This document shows positions 1 to 8,372 of a stretch of 64,000 bases of DNA, one piece after another. The notes beneath the pieces are model-generated. The model was not told the origin of the DNA and searched no databases. It saw only the letters and a list, made by a program, of their open reading frames with translations. The position numbers and the translations under genes are program-made. This stretch comes from Leeuwenhoekiella sp. (GTDB taxonomy: Bacteria > Bacteroidota > Bacteroidia > Flavobacteriales > Flavobacteriaceae): assembly GCA_002708845.1 (NCBI GenBank), contig PAPI01000020.1, positions 160,717-224,716 of the forward strand, in the 5' to 3' direction. How positions within the stretch are numbered: the stretch's first letter is position 1; every line of letters starts with the position of its first letter.

Positions 1-448
1 TTATGGCCGTAGCCTTGTTACAGGAGTAACCCTGAATCACTTTAGTCTCGTTAAGAATCTGCCAGTCATAATCTGAGCAATGCTGTTCGATTAAATAATC
101 ATCACCCATAAATTCAATTTCATTAAAAACTTCTCCGGAAGCCTGAAGTATGTAAAATGGTGTGTTTCTGGCCAATTTTGAAGCATTTTCAACTGATCTG
201 TTGCTTTGATCAATCAATTGCTCCTGAAATTCAAAATAGGCTATATCTGCATTGAAATACAGATGATACTCTAGTTGATTCAGGTGATTCGCGGCATCTT
301 TTATCTCAGTATAAATCTTGTTGTTATTGGACAAACCCTGAACAAGTTTTGACGCTGGCCTTACGCTGTAAACAGCGAACCCAGAGTTGATACTCTGGGC
401 AAAGCCGTTAGTGTAGATAAAAAATAATGTAATACAAAATCTGTACAT
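1..448 (-). CDS. GLPGLI family protein, N-terminal part (runs off left edge)
   Basis: Translating the minus strand from the ATG at 448 gives an open frame of 149 codons to the window edge; the C-terminus lies outside. It starts with a hydrophobic signal sequence (MYRFCITLFFIYTNGFAQS). The segment DWQILNETKVIQGYSCNKATA-like near the edge aligns with DWEITNEKKEILGYTCIKA in the complete GLPGLI protein at 775-1494, so the two are paralogues. The diagnostic GLPG motif would lie further left and is not visible. It follows the small secreted-protein gene at 454-693 with only 5 bp between them, so they are probably co-transcribed. GLPGLI proteins are exported and of unknown function, often encoded beside TonB receptors. 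Family assignment rests on the paralogue comparison. Confidence 0.75.
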   Translation of the reverse strand, partial: MYRFCITLFFIYTNGFAQSINSGFAVYSVRPASKLVQGLSNNNKIYTEIKDAANHLNQLEYHLYFNADIAYFEFQEQLIDQSNRSVENASKLARNTPFYILQASGEVFNEIEFMGDDYLIEQHCSDYDWQILNETKVIQGYSCNKATAI

Positions 449-453
449 ATATT

Positions 454-693
454 CTAATCTAGTTCTACTTCTTGAATTTCTGTTTCCCAACCTATACAAT
501 CCTGATAGTAATCATTAGACTTACTATATGCTTCGGCTTTATTGTAATATTGACTATAAGACTCATATAATTCTGCGGCAGTTTCTTCACAGTGCTCATC
601 TACTTTGAACTCTGTATCATTACCTAAAGTATTAAAACTAGTCAAGGTTAGAAAACCAAGACCCAATAAAAAATTTGAAAATGGCTTTTTCAT
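454..693 (-). CDS. Small exported two-cysteine protein
   Basis: 79 residues. An N-terminal hydrophobic stretch after MKKPFSN ends near residue 24 and is a likely signal peptide. The mature part is acidic and Tyr-rich (ELYESYSQYYNKAEAY) with two cysteines, the second in DCIGWETEIQE. The 70-residue protein at 1565-1777 has the same layout: signal, two Cys, C-terminal W-E-x-Q-E motif. Both sit directly upstream of a GLPGLI gene and share a 27-bp upstream sequence. No family was recognised. The two Cys could form a disulfide in the mature protein; that is inference. Confidence 0.6.
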   Translation of the reverse strand: MKKPFSNFLLGLGFLTLTSFNTLGNDTEFKVDEHCEETAAELYESYSQYYNKAEAYSKSNDYYQDCIGWETEIQEVELD

Positions 694-697
694 AAAT

Positions 698-724
698 AAT
701 TAAACAAATGATTTTGTTTCGAAA
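698..724 (-). promoter_or_regulatory. 27-bp upstream element, copy 1
   Basis: Just upstream of the small gene at 454-693. It matches 1795-1821 with a single mismatch, while the flanking DNA differs. On the minus strand it begins with the palindrome TTTCGAAA and continues into an AT-rich stretch. This is consistent with a shared promoter or operator carried along by duplication. The -7 and -33 boxes are not clear. Confidence 0.45.
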
Positions 725-774
725 TCAATACCTCAACATTTAGAAAATTTAGCAGATCCATTTAATTTTGATAG

Positions 775-1494
775 TCAATTTCTAGACTTTATTAACTTGA
801 GTAGATCAATAATCAGCTGGTTATAAGCTTCCATTGTGATAATTTTTCCTCTTTTTGGTTCTTTAATTTCTTTACATGTTTCACCAAACGCAATTTCTTG
901 AGCGTAAAACATATATAAATCATTCACAGAGCCTTCTAAAACAAGCCCAGGCAATTCATCAATTCCCTGTGGACCAGCAGGAAAATTAAGTGCCGGTGCA
1001 AACCACGCAGTTATGCGTTGTTGAATTGTAGTTAAATCATTTTGTATTTTATCCTGATAAGCTACGGCCTTAATGCAAGTATAGCCTAGGATTTCTTTTT
1101 TTTCATTTGTAATTTCCCAGTCACTGAATCTATCTTTTTTTAAGATAATATTCAATTGCTCTCCATAAGATTCGTTTTGGGCATAATGAATTGTATCGTT
1201 TCGATAGTAGCTATTTGTTCCACCAGCTAATGAAGCAGCTTTTCTGGACGCTCCATTTAGGTCTAAATCTTCAACATACTGATAAAAATAAGTGTTACCG
1301 CAAGCCAGCAATTTAAAATCAAGATCTTTTAAAATTTCTTCTTGTCCTTTTAAAATATTTCGAGTTTGTTGATTAGAGATTGTTGAATAATCAATTGGAA
1401 CAATCCGTCTCGCTCTATAAGTGACTTCAACATATGCATTACTTTGACCAAATAGACTACCGCTAAAAAGTAATATTGATATAATTAACCTCAT
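775..1494 (-). CDS. GLPGLI family protein
   Basis: 239 residues with a short signal peptide (LIISILLFSGSLFGQS). The C-terminal half carries the family hallmark: AWFAPALNFPAGPQGIDELP followed by GLVLE, the local form of the GLPGLI motif. DWEITNEKKEILGYTCIKA is the usual preceding block with its conserved Cys. GLPGLI proteins are exported Bacteroidota proteins of unknown biochemical role. This copy lies between the two small secreted-protein genes on the same strand. The 70-bp gap to the upstream small gene suggests one transcript. It is paralogous to the truncated protein at the left edge and more distantly to the one at 51915-52715. Confidence 0.88.
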   Translation of the reverse strand: MRLIISILLFSGSLFGQSNAYVEVTYRARRIVPIDYSTISNQQTRNILKGQEEILKDLDFKLLACGNTYFYQYVEDLDLNGASRKAASLAGGTNSYYRNDTIHYAQNESYGEQLNIILKKDRFSDWEITNEKKEILGYTCIKAVAYQDKIQNDLTTIQQRITAWFAPALNFPAGPQGIDELPGLVLEGSVNDLYMFYAQEIAFGETCKEIKEPKRGKIITMEAYNQLIIDLLKLIKSRN

Positions 1495-1564
1495 ATATGA
1501 AATTTTAACAGATCCTAATAAATATGACCTGTTTTATTTAATGTTTGTCCTTTGTTAAAACATA

Positions 1565-1777
1565 TTAAGGCTGTATATCTTCTTGTAGCTCCCAATCATT
1601 ATTCTCACACCAATGGTATTCCTCAGCATATTTCCTAGTGTACTCTTCACCAGTTAAGCCACTTTCATTAGCTAATCCTTCTGCCAAAGAATGACAAAAT
1701 TCCGAAGCCATTTCCTCCTCCATACCATGTGAGAAAAATGTAGAAAAGACCAGCAACATTAAAAACAAATTTTTCAT
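1565..1777 (-). CDS. Small exported two-cysteine protein, paralogue
   Basis: 70 residues. Signal-like start MKNLFLMLLVFSTFFSHG, then an acidic mature region with Cys in SEFCHSLAEG and HWCENNDW, ending WELQEDIQP. The architecture and ending resemble those of the 79-residue protein at 454-693. It is the first gene of the minus-strand group that continues into the GLPGLI gene at 775-1494. The upstream sequence at 1795-1821 duplicates that of its paralogue. Function unknown. Confidence 0.58.
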   Translation of the reverse strand: MKNLFLMLLVFSTFFSHGMEEEMASEFCHSLAEGLANESGLTGEEYTRKYAEEYHWCENNDWELQEDIQP

Positions 1778-1794
1778 AATTAATAGATTTTAAA

Positions 1795-1821
1795 AATTAA
1801 ACAAATGATTCTGTTTCGAAA
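1795..1821 (-). promoter_or_regulatory. 27-bp upstream element, copy 2
   Basis: Near-identical to 698-724 (one substitution) and placed equivalently before the small secreted-protein gene at 1565-1777. It contains the palindromic TTTCGAAA core. Probably a duplicated promoter or operator. Confidence 0.45.
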
Positions 1822-1888
1822 CATGGTAAATCTAATTATGAAAATATTATTAGTAGAATTAAAAACCATACAATAAGTAAGGAAAACC

Positions 1889-2560
1889 TTAAATAAACCC
1901 TCTATTTCTGGCTTCCAAAATAAGTTCGCGATCAGACTCACCTTCTACTTCCAAAATGATTTTGAGATTACGTTTTCGCTTTTCAACCCCGGCTTTTGAG
2001 AGGTTTAAGATTTCACAGAGTTCGGTATTTTTTGTGCTAAGGGATAGTTCATAGAGCAATTTGCGGTCTGTACTATCAATATCAATTTCAGTAGTCATAC
2101 TCCTCCGTAAATGTTCCAGAACCGTTACCGTGTAATATGGGGGTTTAGAAAGGAGACTTTGTATGCCTCTGATGAGTTCGCCGGGAGTCAGATCCCCTTT
2201 CAATAAAAGCGCATCGGGGTCAATACCCTTTAAAATACTGCGCAAACGGTAATTATCGCTCAGGGAAGTGAGTATGGCTACTTTGGTTTCCGGATACTTT
2301 TCCCGAATTTTCAATCCCAGATCTTCACCCGATAACAAGCTTTTATCACTACTCACCGGCACCTGTACATCCAGAAAGACCAGATTACATTTTGCCATAT
2401 AGCTCTGATTATTATAAAAAGTACTGGCTTCGTCCAGATTGAGTGCCACATCAATATTGAAGAGAAACGTTTTATCCTTAGCAATGTGTTCAAAAGCCTG
2501 TTTGTAGGCATTAACAATTAACGGATGGTCTTCTACTATTAAAACTTTAACTATTTTCAT
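1889..2560 (-). CDS. NarL/LuxR-type response regulator
   Basis: 223 residues. The receiver domain has the acidic pair E10-D11 (LIVEDHP) and a probable phospho-acceptor D64 in LVFLDVQVP, followed by the AILTSLSD and LLLKGDLT regions. The C-terminal part (about 160-223) is a helix-turn-helix of the short Bacteroidota kind (ELCEILNLSKAGVEKRKRNL), more divergent than a standard GerE domain. Its start overlaps the stop of the kinase gene in an ATGA junction, so the pair is translationally coupled. It is expected to be phosphorylated by that kinase. Targets cannot be told from the sequence. Confidence 0.9.
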   Translation of the reverse strand: MKIVKVLIVEDHPLIVNAYKQAFEHIAKDKTFLFNIDVALNLDEASTFYNNQSYMAKCNLVFLDVQVPVSSDKSLLSGEDLGLKIREKYPETKVAILTSLSDNYRLRSILKGIDPDALLLKGDLTPGELIRGIQSLLSKPPYYTVTVLEHLRRSMTTEIDIDSTDRKLLYELSLSTKNTELCEILNLSKAGVEKRKRNLKIILEVEGESDRELILEARNRGFI

Positions 2561-4512
2561 ATAAGTATACTAAATGACATTTGAGTTCCTGAAGAATCTG
2601 ATTGTATCGTTAAGACTCCTCCCAAACCAGTGATTCGATAATTTAAATTGGCCAATCCAATTCCCTGTTTAGCCGTTTTGACCTCAAACCCATTTCCATT
2701 ATCCTGTACAGTCCCCTCCAGGGTTTTTCCTTTTTGATTCAATGCAACTTTACAAACTGTAGCATTTGCGTGTTTCATGACGTTTTGCAGGCACTCCTGT
2801 AAGATATAGTATATCGAAATTTTAACCGAATCTTCCAGCGTATTAAAATCAATAGACCTGGAAATAGACAGTTCAAAAGAGGTGGACGTATGGGCGTTGA
2901 AGGTATCTATAAGTTTTTTGATCAATTTTTCTACACCATCCTCTGATGTCAAACTGTTTGAGGCCAAATTGTGACTTACGTTTCGTATTTCGGCCTCAAT
3001 ATCCTGAAGCTCCTTGAGATGTGTTTGGGTATCCGGATTATCAGATTCCATAAAACCCAGAGCCATTCGGGTACCAAATAATCTGCTTATTACCCCGTCG
3101 TGCAGGTCTCGGGCTATACGCTCGCGTTCCTTGACAGCAGCAACTTCTACCTTTTTCTGTTGGTCGAGCAGCAGTTTAAATACTTCGGCATTTGATTCTT
3201 TCAGGCTATTTTGCATTCGAGCTTCGGTAAGATTTGCCTTTTGCCTCTGCAGAACCAGGAATAAACCCAATACAAAAAGCAGCACTACAGCTGCAAAACT
3301 GATCCAGATGATACGCTCGGTTAAGCTTTTATTTTTGTTGATGTACTGATCGGTTTCATAACGTATACGGGCAAACTTGCTTCGTATCCCACGTTCGTCG
3401 TTTAAAAGCTGTTCATTAAGCACGAGATACCGGTCCAGATATTCCTGCTTTCCGGTAATATTGTGGAGTTTCAATAAGGCCTCCAGCTCGTATTTTGCAT
3501 TTTTTTCATCCTCAGCTAAAGCCAGCGCCATTTTAAAGTTTGACAGTGCCTCCGTAGTATCTTCCGCATCCAGGTAATATTCCCCGAGTCGTATTCTACT
3601 GACCATCATCCCGGCCTGATGCCTAATACTATCACGAATTTCCAGTGCCCTATTGGATGTTTTTAAAAAATCTTTGGAGTCACCTGCTTTCAACTGAATA
3701 TATGCATAGTTGTCTAAAACCATGGCATAAAGCTCAGTGTCAATTTGCTTTAAGTCTTTTACAGCTAAGGCCTGCTTTACATAACCTAAAGCATCATTAT
3801 AAAAGCCATTCTCTAAATAAACTACGGCAAGATTATTTGAACTATTGGCTAGAAGCTCTTGATCGTTAATTTCCAAAGCTGTGTCAATTGCCAGCTTATG
3901 ATGCTCGACCGCTCTATCAAAGTCATCCAGACCGTTATAGATAATAGCCAGATTGTTATGTACGGCGTAAATATCTTTTTTCTTGGTCTTCGGTAAAAGC
4001 TCAAGCGCTTTAAAGGAGGAATTTTCACTACCCACATAATCACGTGCTCTTTCCTGTGAGACCGCCATATTAAGCATCATTTTACCGGCTTTGGCTTCAT
4101 TCCCTAAAGAATTAAATTTTTGATAAGCTTTATAGTAAGAGGCGTAAGAACTATCTAAATAAGAAGCTCTACTGTAAAAATAGGCTAGGTCCCAATATGC
4201 ATTAGCGGCAACATTGTCATCAGATAGCTCTTTCGCCAAATTTAAGGTTGCAGCATTAATTTTTCTAAATAGCGTGGAATCTTTGGTCAGATATTCTAAA
4301 GAAAGCTTGGAAAGTATGGTAAGTCTGAGACTATCATTGGGAATGCGTTGCTCCAAATCATCAATTTCCTGCAGTGTAACATTGAAATCAGTTATTATTT
4401 TATCACTTCCGAAATTGTCGTCTTTTTTCGTTCGAGAACAGTTTATTAAGCTCAATAGAGCTACAAATAACAGCAATCGCTTTACAGCAGTAAATGAAAA
4501 TAATTCCCTCAT
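2557..4512 (-). CDS. TPR-containing sensor histidine kinase (NarX-type, HisKA_3)
   Basis: 651 residues. The N-terminus has a hydrophobic stretch ending in a lipobox-like LINC. A long periplasmic region of tetratricopeptide repeats (about 50-390) includes NNLAIIYNGLDDFDRAVEHH and NNLAVVYLENGFYNDALGYV. One transmembrane helix (IIWISFAAVVLLFVLGLFLV, near 400) leads to a HisKA_3 dimerisation domain with the phospho-acceptor H471 in ARDLHDGV. The C-terminal HATPase has DNGNGF and GIGLANL boxes. Such TPR kinases with a NarL partner are common in Flavobacteria. It is transcribed first, and its TGA overlaps the regulator ATG. The ligand is unknown. A TPR sensor ending in a lipid-anchor-like motif is odd and may simply be a signal anchor. 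Confidence 0.9.
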   Translation of the reverse strand: MRELFSFTAVKRLLLFVALLSLINCSRTKKDDNFGSDKIITDFNVTLQEIDDLEQRIPNDSLRLTILSKLSLEYLTKDSTLFRKINAATLNLAKELSDDNVAANAYWDLAYFYSRASYLDSSYASYYKAYQKFNSLGNEAKAGKMMLNMAVSQERARDYVGSENSSFKALELLPKTKKKDIYAVHNNLAIIYNGLDDFDRAVEHHKLAIDTALEINDQELLANSSNNLAVVYLENGFYNDALGYVKQALAVKDLKQIDTELYAMVLDNYAYIQLKAGDSKDFLKTSNRALEIRDSIRHQAGMMVSRIRLGEYYLDAEDTTEALSNFKMALALAEDEKNAKYELEALLKLHNITGKQEYLDRYLVLNEQLLNDERGIRSKFARIRYETDQYINKNKSLTERIIWISFAAVVLLFVLGLFLVLQRQKANLTEARMQNSLKESNAEVFKLLLDQQKKVEVAAVKERERIARDLHDGVISRLFGTRMALGFMESDNPDTQTHLKELQDIEAEIRNVSHNLASNSLTSEDGVEKLIKKLIDTFNAHTSTSFELSISRSIDFNTLEDSVKISIYYILQECLQNVMKHANATVCKVALNQKGKTLEGTVQDNGNGFEVKTAKQGIGLANLNYRITGLGGVLTIQSDSSGTQMSFSILI

Positions 4513-4638
4513 ACAAACTATTCAATTAATTTTAAGCGTCCGGGAATTCATATTTTCACTATCAATAATTACAAGAAATATAAACTAAAAAAACCCCAAG
4601 ATATATACTCAGGGTTAAATTTACAGATCGTTAAACTA

Positions 4639-4797
4639 TTAGTCCTCATCCGGATCTCTTGGCTGTTCTTTATTATTCTCAGAACCGGAATCACTGACAA
4701 CCGTTGTTTCTTCTAAAAAGCGATCGGGTTCACAGCTGGTGTTTGTTATTGAGATAGAGGCTACAAATAATAATAGTGTAAAAGTTTTAAGTTTCAT
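4639..4797 (-). CDS. Small lipoprotein (52 residues)
   Basis: The ATG at 4797 opens a 52-codon frame to the stop at 4639. The product has a basic start (MKLKTF), a hydrophobic core (LLLFVASISI) and a lipobox NTSC at Cys22. A short acidic, polar tail follows, ending in DPDED. Too short for most gene callers, but the signal and lipobox are convincing. Nothing is recognised in the tail. It lies between the kinase and the LytTR regulator genes on the same strand. The ATG is 3 bp beyond an inverted repeat at 4801-4830, so translation could be structure-controlled. Confidence 0.6.
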   Translation of the reverse strand: MKLKTFTLLLFVASISITNTSCEPDRFLEETTVVSDSGSENNKEQPRDPDED

Positions 4798-4800
4798 AAT

Positions 4801-4867
4801 TGAAGTTTTTAATGAATTAGGGAAACTTCAATTGGATCCAATCTCCCGATTATCGGGGTTTCTTTTT
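4801..4867. other. Three adjacent inverted repeats
   Basis: TGAAGTTT at 4801-4808 pairs with AAACTTCA at 4823-4830. The perfect palindrome ATTGGATCCAAT fills 4831-4842. CCCGAT/ATCGGG at 4845-4857 is followed on the plus strand by TTTCTTTTT. The last looks like a plus-strand intrinsic terminator, but no plus-strand gene ends here. On the minus strand all three lie directly upstream of the 52-residue lipoprotein gene and would form its 5' leader. Confidence 0.5.
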
Positions 4868-4973
4868 GTTAACACTACAATTTTAAGGGAATCTGCGGAA
4901 TCTCCGAAATTTTAAGCACCTTATATTGTAGATGACCTAAAACTAATGGTGAATACTACTATCTGAAGGGTAA

Positions 4974-5714
4974 CTAACCAAAAAGCACCTGCTCGTCATT
5001 TAAAAGTGTATTTTTCAAACCATCTACCAAATCCCGGAACTTTCTGGAGAACGGAACCGCATGACCATTTAAATCGGCATCAAAAAAAATCAACGATTTA
5101 CTGTAATTGATGCGTTTTACTGCACGTTTATTAATAATATAACTATTATGTATACGCAGAAATTCATCCGGAAGGTTGTCTTCAAAATATTTTAAGGATT
5201 TGAATGCAGTAACCTGCTTCTGTCCATTTAAAAATAAATCGGTCGTGTTATTATCTGCTTTCAAATATAAAATGTCTTCAACGTTTAAAAAACGATAATC
5301 AGAATACGATTTTAAACAGATTACATTATCTCGCGAAGTGCGCAATTGCAAACATTTTCTACTCTTCAATAAACTTTTACGCACATCAAGCTCGTATAAG
5401 GGATTCAAAAGATAATCCTGAAAACCTACTTTTAGCGCCTGATACGCAAAAGACTTGGTTGAGGAAATAGCCACAAGAACAGGCTGACATTCCAAAAAGT
5501 TGAGTACTTCTACGAGAGAATGCCAGTCTGACTGACGATAATCGGGGTGATCTAAATCTACAAAGAGAATAGAGGGTGGTGTCTTTAATAAAGCATTATA
5601 AGCTGTCTCTAAGCGAAATGAATAAAAGTCAAACTTATAATCGCAAATATCAAATGACTGAAAAAACTTGATTACTTCTAAGTTTCGGGTTATAACGGAA
5701 CATTTAAATTGCAT
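4974..5714 (-). CDS. LytTR-family DNA-binding response regulator
   Basis: 246 residues. The C-terminal half (about 135-240) is a LytTR domain: FLNVEDILYLKADNNTTDLF, EFLRIHNSYIINKRAVKRI and the final VPFSRKFRDLV match the family. The N-terminal 125 residues resemble a receiver, with an acidic site in ILFVDLDHP (D53 or D55) and QDYLLNP. The usual acidic pair near residue 10 is missing (SVITRNLEV), so phosphorylation is uncertain. It is transcribed toward the lipoprotein gene. The divergent mscS gene begins about 210 bp away. No cognate sensor kinase is adjacent. Confidence 0.85.
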   Translation of the reverse strand: MQFKCSVITRNLEVIKFFQSFDICDYKFDFYSFRLETAYNALLKTPPSILFVDLDHPDYRQSDWHSLVEVLNFLECQPVLVAISSTKSFAYQALKVGFQDYLLNPLYELDVRKSLLKSRKCLQLRTSRDNVICLKSYSDYRFLNVEDILYLKADNNTTDLFLNGQKQVTAFKSLKYFEDNLPDEFLRIHNSYIINKRAVKRINYSKSLIFFDADLNGHAVPFSRKFRDLVDGLKNTLLNDEQVLFG

Positions 5715-5922
5715 GGATCATCAGTTTCCTGGTTCGTATTTACCAACTTATCAAATTACAAACGTATTTTTGAAGTATTCTGCTTACTCTTAGTAAGCAG
5801 AATGCCTAATTATTCAAAAGACGATTCATCTCAAAACAACAAGTTATTTTTAAATTTGAATAAAGATTTGGCTTGCTTAAAGTTTATCGCTTACGCCAGA
5901 CCTTTTGTTTAAAATCGTTTCT

Positions 5923-6786
5923 ATGAAAACCACTTCTCTGGTTCTGGATATTAAAACCCTAGTAATCGCAGGTTGTATTCTATTGCTTACTATAATTGTC
6001 TCAATCCTGTTTGTAAAACTTTCTGGAGCTTATATTAGAAAGCGGGTTTCCTCCAACCATATAGATCCAACTAGCTATTATTTCGCCCAAAAATTTGTTA
6101 CCGCGATCATTTATATCGTAGGGATCGCTTTTGCATTGGTGCAAATTCCTGCTTTCAAAACAATAGGACATTCGTTACTCGCAGGTGCAGGTATTTTATC
6201 GCTGGTTGCCGGACTGGCTTCTCAACAGGCACTGAGCAATATTATGAGTGGTTTTCTTATTGTGATGTTTAAGCCGTTTAAAATCAATGATAAGATCACG
6301 TTTAACCAAAATTACACCGGAGTTGTGGAAGAAATCAATTTGCGGCACGTCGTCCTGAAAGATTTAGAAAACAACCGGGTCATTGTTCCCAATTCGGTGA
6401 TTAGTTCGCAGGTTATCGTCAATACCAACCTTACAGAAAATAAAATCTGTAAAATGATTGAAATAGGCATTGGTTACGGTTCAGATATCGGTAAGGCTTT
6501 AAAAATCATGGAAGATGAAGTGCTTAAGCATCCTTTTCATCTCGACAACCGCACTCCGTCTGATATTGAAAATAACGTTCCGGCAGTAGTCTGTCGTGTC
6601 ATTTCTCTTGACAGCTCATCGGTTACCCTAAAGGCCTGGGCCTATGCCGAAAACTCAAGTAACGGCTTTGTTATGTATTGCGATCTGCTTCGGTCAATTA
6701 AAGAGCGTTTTGATCGGGAAGGCATAGAAATCCCATACAGTTATCAAAATGTGATCATTCAAAACCCGAGTAAAGAGGATAGCTAA
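5923..6786 (+). CDS. MscS-family small-conductance mechanosensitive channel
   Basis: About 287 residues from the ATG at 5923; an upstream in-frame TTG at 5905 is less likely. Two or three transmembrane helices span about 10-110. The pore-lining helix is glycine/alanine rich (AGAGILSLVAGLASQQALSN), as in MscS TM3. It is followed by the beta domain FKINDKITF...GVVEEINLRHVVLKDLENNR and VIVPNSVI. The C-terminal vestibule region ends at YSYQNVII. It opens under membrane tension to release solutes during hypo-osmotic shock. A monocistronic unit; the upstream 200 bp are shared with the divergent LytTR gene. Confidence 0.93.
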   Translation: MKTTSLVLDIKTLVIAGCILLLTIIVSILFVKLSGAYIRKRVSSNHIDPTSYYFAQKFVTAIIYIVGIAFALVQIPAFKTIGHSLLAGAGILSLVAGLASQQALSNIMSGFLIVMFKPFKINDKITFNQNYTGVVEEINLRHVVLKDLENNRVIVPNSVISSQVIVNTNLTENKICKMIEIGIGYGSDIGKALKIMEDEVLKHPFHLDNRTPSDIENNVPAVVCRVISLDSSSVTLKAWAYAENSSNGFVMYCDLLRSIKERFDREGIEIPYSYQNVIIQNPSKEDS

Positions 6787-6850
6787 CTACCTCAAATACC
6801 TATAAACCAGTATTTTCCATTAAATAACGTATAAGCATCAAGATTAACCG

Positions 6851-6858
6851 TATCTTTG
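6851..6858 (+). promoter_or_regulatory. Putative -7 element (TATCTTTG) of the DEAD-box helicase gene
   Basis: TATCTTTG fits the Bacteroidota TAnnTTTG -7 consensus. It is 16 bp before the helicase ATG, giving a very short leader. No convincing -33 TTTG was found at the usual distance, so the call rests on the -7 box alone. Confidence 0.4.
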
Positions 6859-6874
6859 CAGCTTATTATATTTT

Positions 6875-8179
6875 ATGACATTTAAAGATTTAGGTCTTAT
6901 AGACCCGATCCTGAAGGCACTCGCCGATAAAGGATACACCCACCCTACTCCCATTCAACAAAAAGCCATCCCGATACTTTTAAAAGGAAAAGATTTATTA
7001 GGTTCGGCTCAGACTGGTACCGGCAAGACTGCTGCGTTTACGATTCCCATATTGCAACAAATCTACACAAAGGTAGGTTCGGGCAAGGGAGCACGTAAGC
7101 TCAAAGCACTGATTATAACCCCTACCCGCGAACTCGCCATACAGATTGACGATAATATTACTGAATACGGTAAATACACAGGTATTAAAAACACGGTGAT
7201 TTTTGGCGGTGTTAAGCAGGCTTCACAGGTCACAGCAATGCGCAAGGGCGTTGACATCCTCACTGCAACACCCGGGCGGCTGCTCGATTTGGTTAAGCAG
7301 GGTTTCATAAGTCTTAAAGATATTGAATACCTGGTGCTCGATGAAGCAGACCAGATGCTCGATATGGGCTTTATTCACGACATTAAAAAAGTACTTAAAC
7401 TGGTTCCGCACGACCGGCAATCTCTTTTCTTTTCGGCAACGATGCCAAAAGCGATTGTAGACTTGTCTAAACTTATTCTGGGCGACTTTGAAAAAGTAAG
7501 CATTGCTCCCGAAAAGCCTACTGCAGAACGCGTAGACCAGACGGTCTATTTCGTAAGCAAAAAAAGTAAAGCCAAATTACTCAAGCACCTAATCGAAACC
7601 GAAAAACCCGAAACTGCACTAGTGTTCTCACGGACTAAACATGGTGCCAATAAGATTGTAAAAATCCTGGACAAAGCCGGCATTAACTCCGCTGCCATTC
7701 ACGGAAATAAATCACAGGCAGCCCGCCAGAAAGCATTAGGAGCCTTTAAAGACGGAAAAACGCAGGTTTTAGTAGCGACCGATATCGCTGCCCGCGGAAT
7801 AGATGTTTCTGAACTTGAAATGGTAATTCAATACGATTTACCTAACGTGCCGGAAACCTATGTACACCGTATCGGCCGTACCGGAAGGGCTAAAGCCAGT
7901 GGTGTTGCTCTTGGTTTTTGTGCCGAAGATGAACGTCCGTATCTTAAGGATATTGAGAAGTTAATCAAGCAAAAAATACATGTGGTCACCGAGCATCCAT
8001 TTCTGGTTGACGGTCCTGATGATCCATCGGAAGCTCGGGAATCCCGACCACCACGTTCTAACAACCGGAATAACAATAACCGGTCCCGCAATAACCCGCA
8101 GTCTCGTAATAACGGACCCAAAAAACGTACGGCTGGTAATCCTAAAAAACGTTTCAACAGCAAACCCAAATCACAATAA
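6875..8179 (+). CDS. rhlE: DEAD-box ATP-dependent RNA helicase, RhlE type
   Basis: 434 residues with the full motif set in order: Q motif PTPIQQKAIP, motif I AQTGTGKT, Ia PTRELA, Ib TPGR, II VLDEADQMLD, III SAT, V ATDIAARGID, VI HRIGRTGRA. The C-terminal tail (about 375-434) is low-complexity, rich in Arg, Asn and Pro (NNRNNNNRSRNNPQSRNN) with KKR clusters, typical of RhlE-like RNA-binding tails. It remodels structured RNA in the cytoplasm, for example in ribosome assembly or mRNA decay. A strong terminator follows the stop, so the gene is monocistronic. Confidence 0.93.
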   Translation: MTFKDLGLIDPILKALADKGYTHPTPIQQKAIPILLKGKDLLGSAQTGTGKTAAFTIPILQQIYTKVGSGKGARKLKALIITPTRELAIQIDDNITEYGKYTGIKNTVIFGGVKQASQVTAMRKGVDILTATPGRLLDLVKQGFISLKDIEYLVLDEADQMLDMGFIHDIKKVLKLVPHDRQSLFFSATMPKAIVDLSKLILGDFEKVSIAPEKPTAERVDQTVYFVSKKSKAKLLKHLIETEKPETALVFSRTKHGANKIVKILDKAGINSAAIHGNKSQAARQKALGAFKDGKTQVLVATDIAARGIDVSELEMVIQYDLPNVPETYVHRIGRTGRAKASGVALGFCAEDERPYLKDIEKLIKQKIHVVTEHPFLVDGPDDPSEARESRPPRSNNRNNNNRSRNNPQSRNNGPKKRTAGNPKKRFNSKPKSQ

Positions 8180-8201
8180 ACTGATGGGTTTTCAATAACA
8201 C

Positions 8202-8237
8202 AATCCGCTGCATAAATTCTGCAGCGGATTTTTTTTT
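8202..8237 (+). terminator. Intrinsic terminator after rhlE
   Basis: An 11-bp perfect stem (AATCCGCTGCA / TGCAGCGGATT) with a 7-nt loop, followed by a run of T. Confidence 0.9.
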
Positions 8238-8372
8238 GAGCTCTACCGCGTACTGCTTATAGTGAAATCTCGCACACCACTCAATTATTTTTAACAGCAT
8301 TTAAACGTACAAAGCGCGCTGTCTTTAGGATTCTTTTCTATATTTAATCTGTTAAAACAACACGTAACTAAA

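Noticed and set aside
3014-4588. Several plus-strand frames opposite the histidine kinase
   Set aside because: Shadows of a well-supported coding region on the other strand.
5709-5912. 67-codon plus-strand frame before mscS
   Set aside because: No signal or family; overlaps the LytTR start and the mscS leader.
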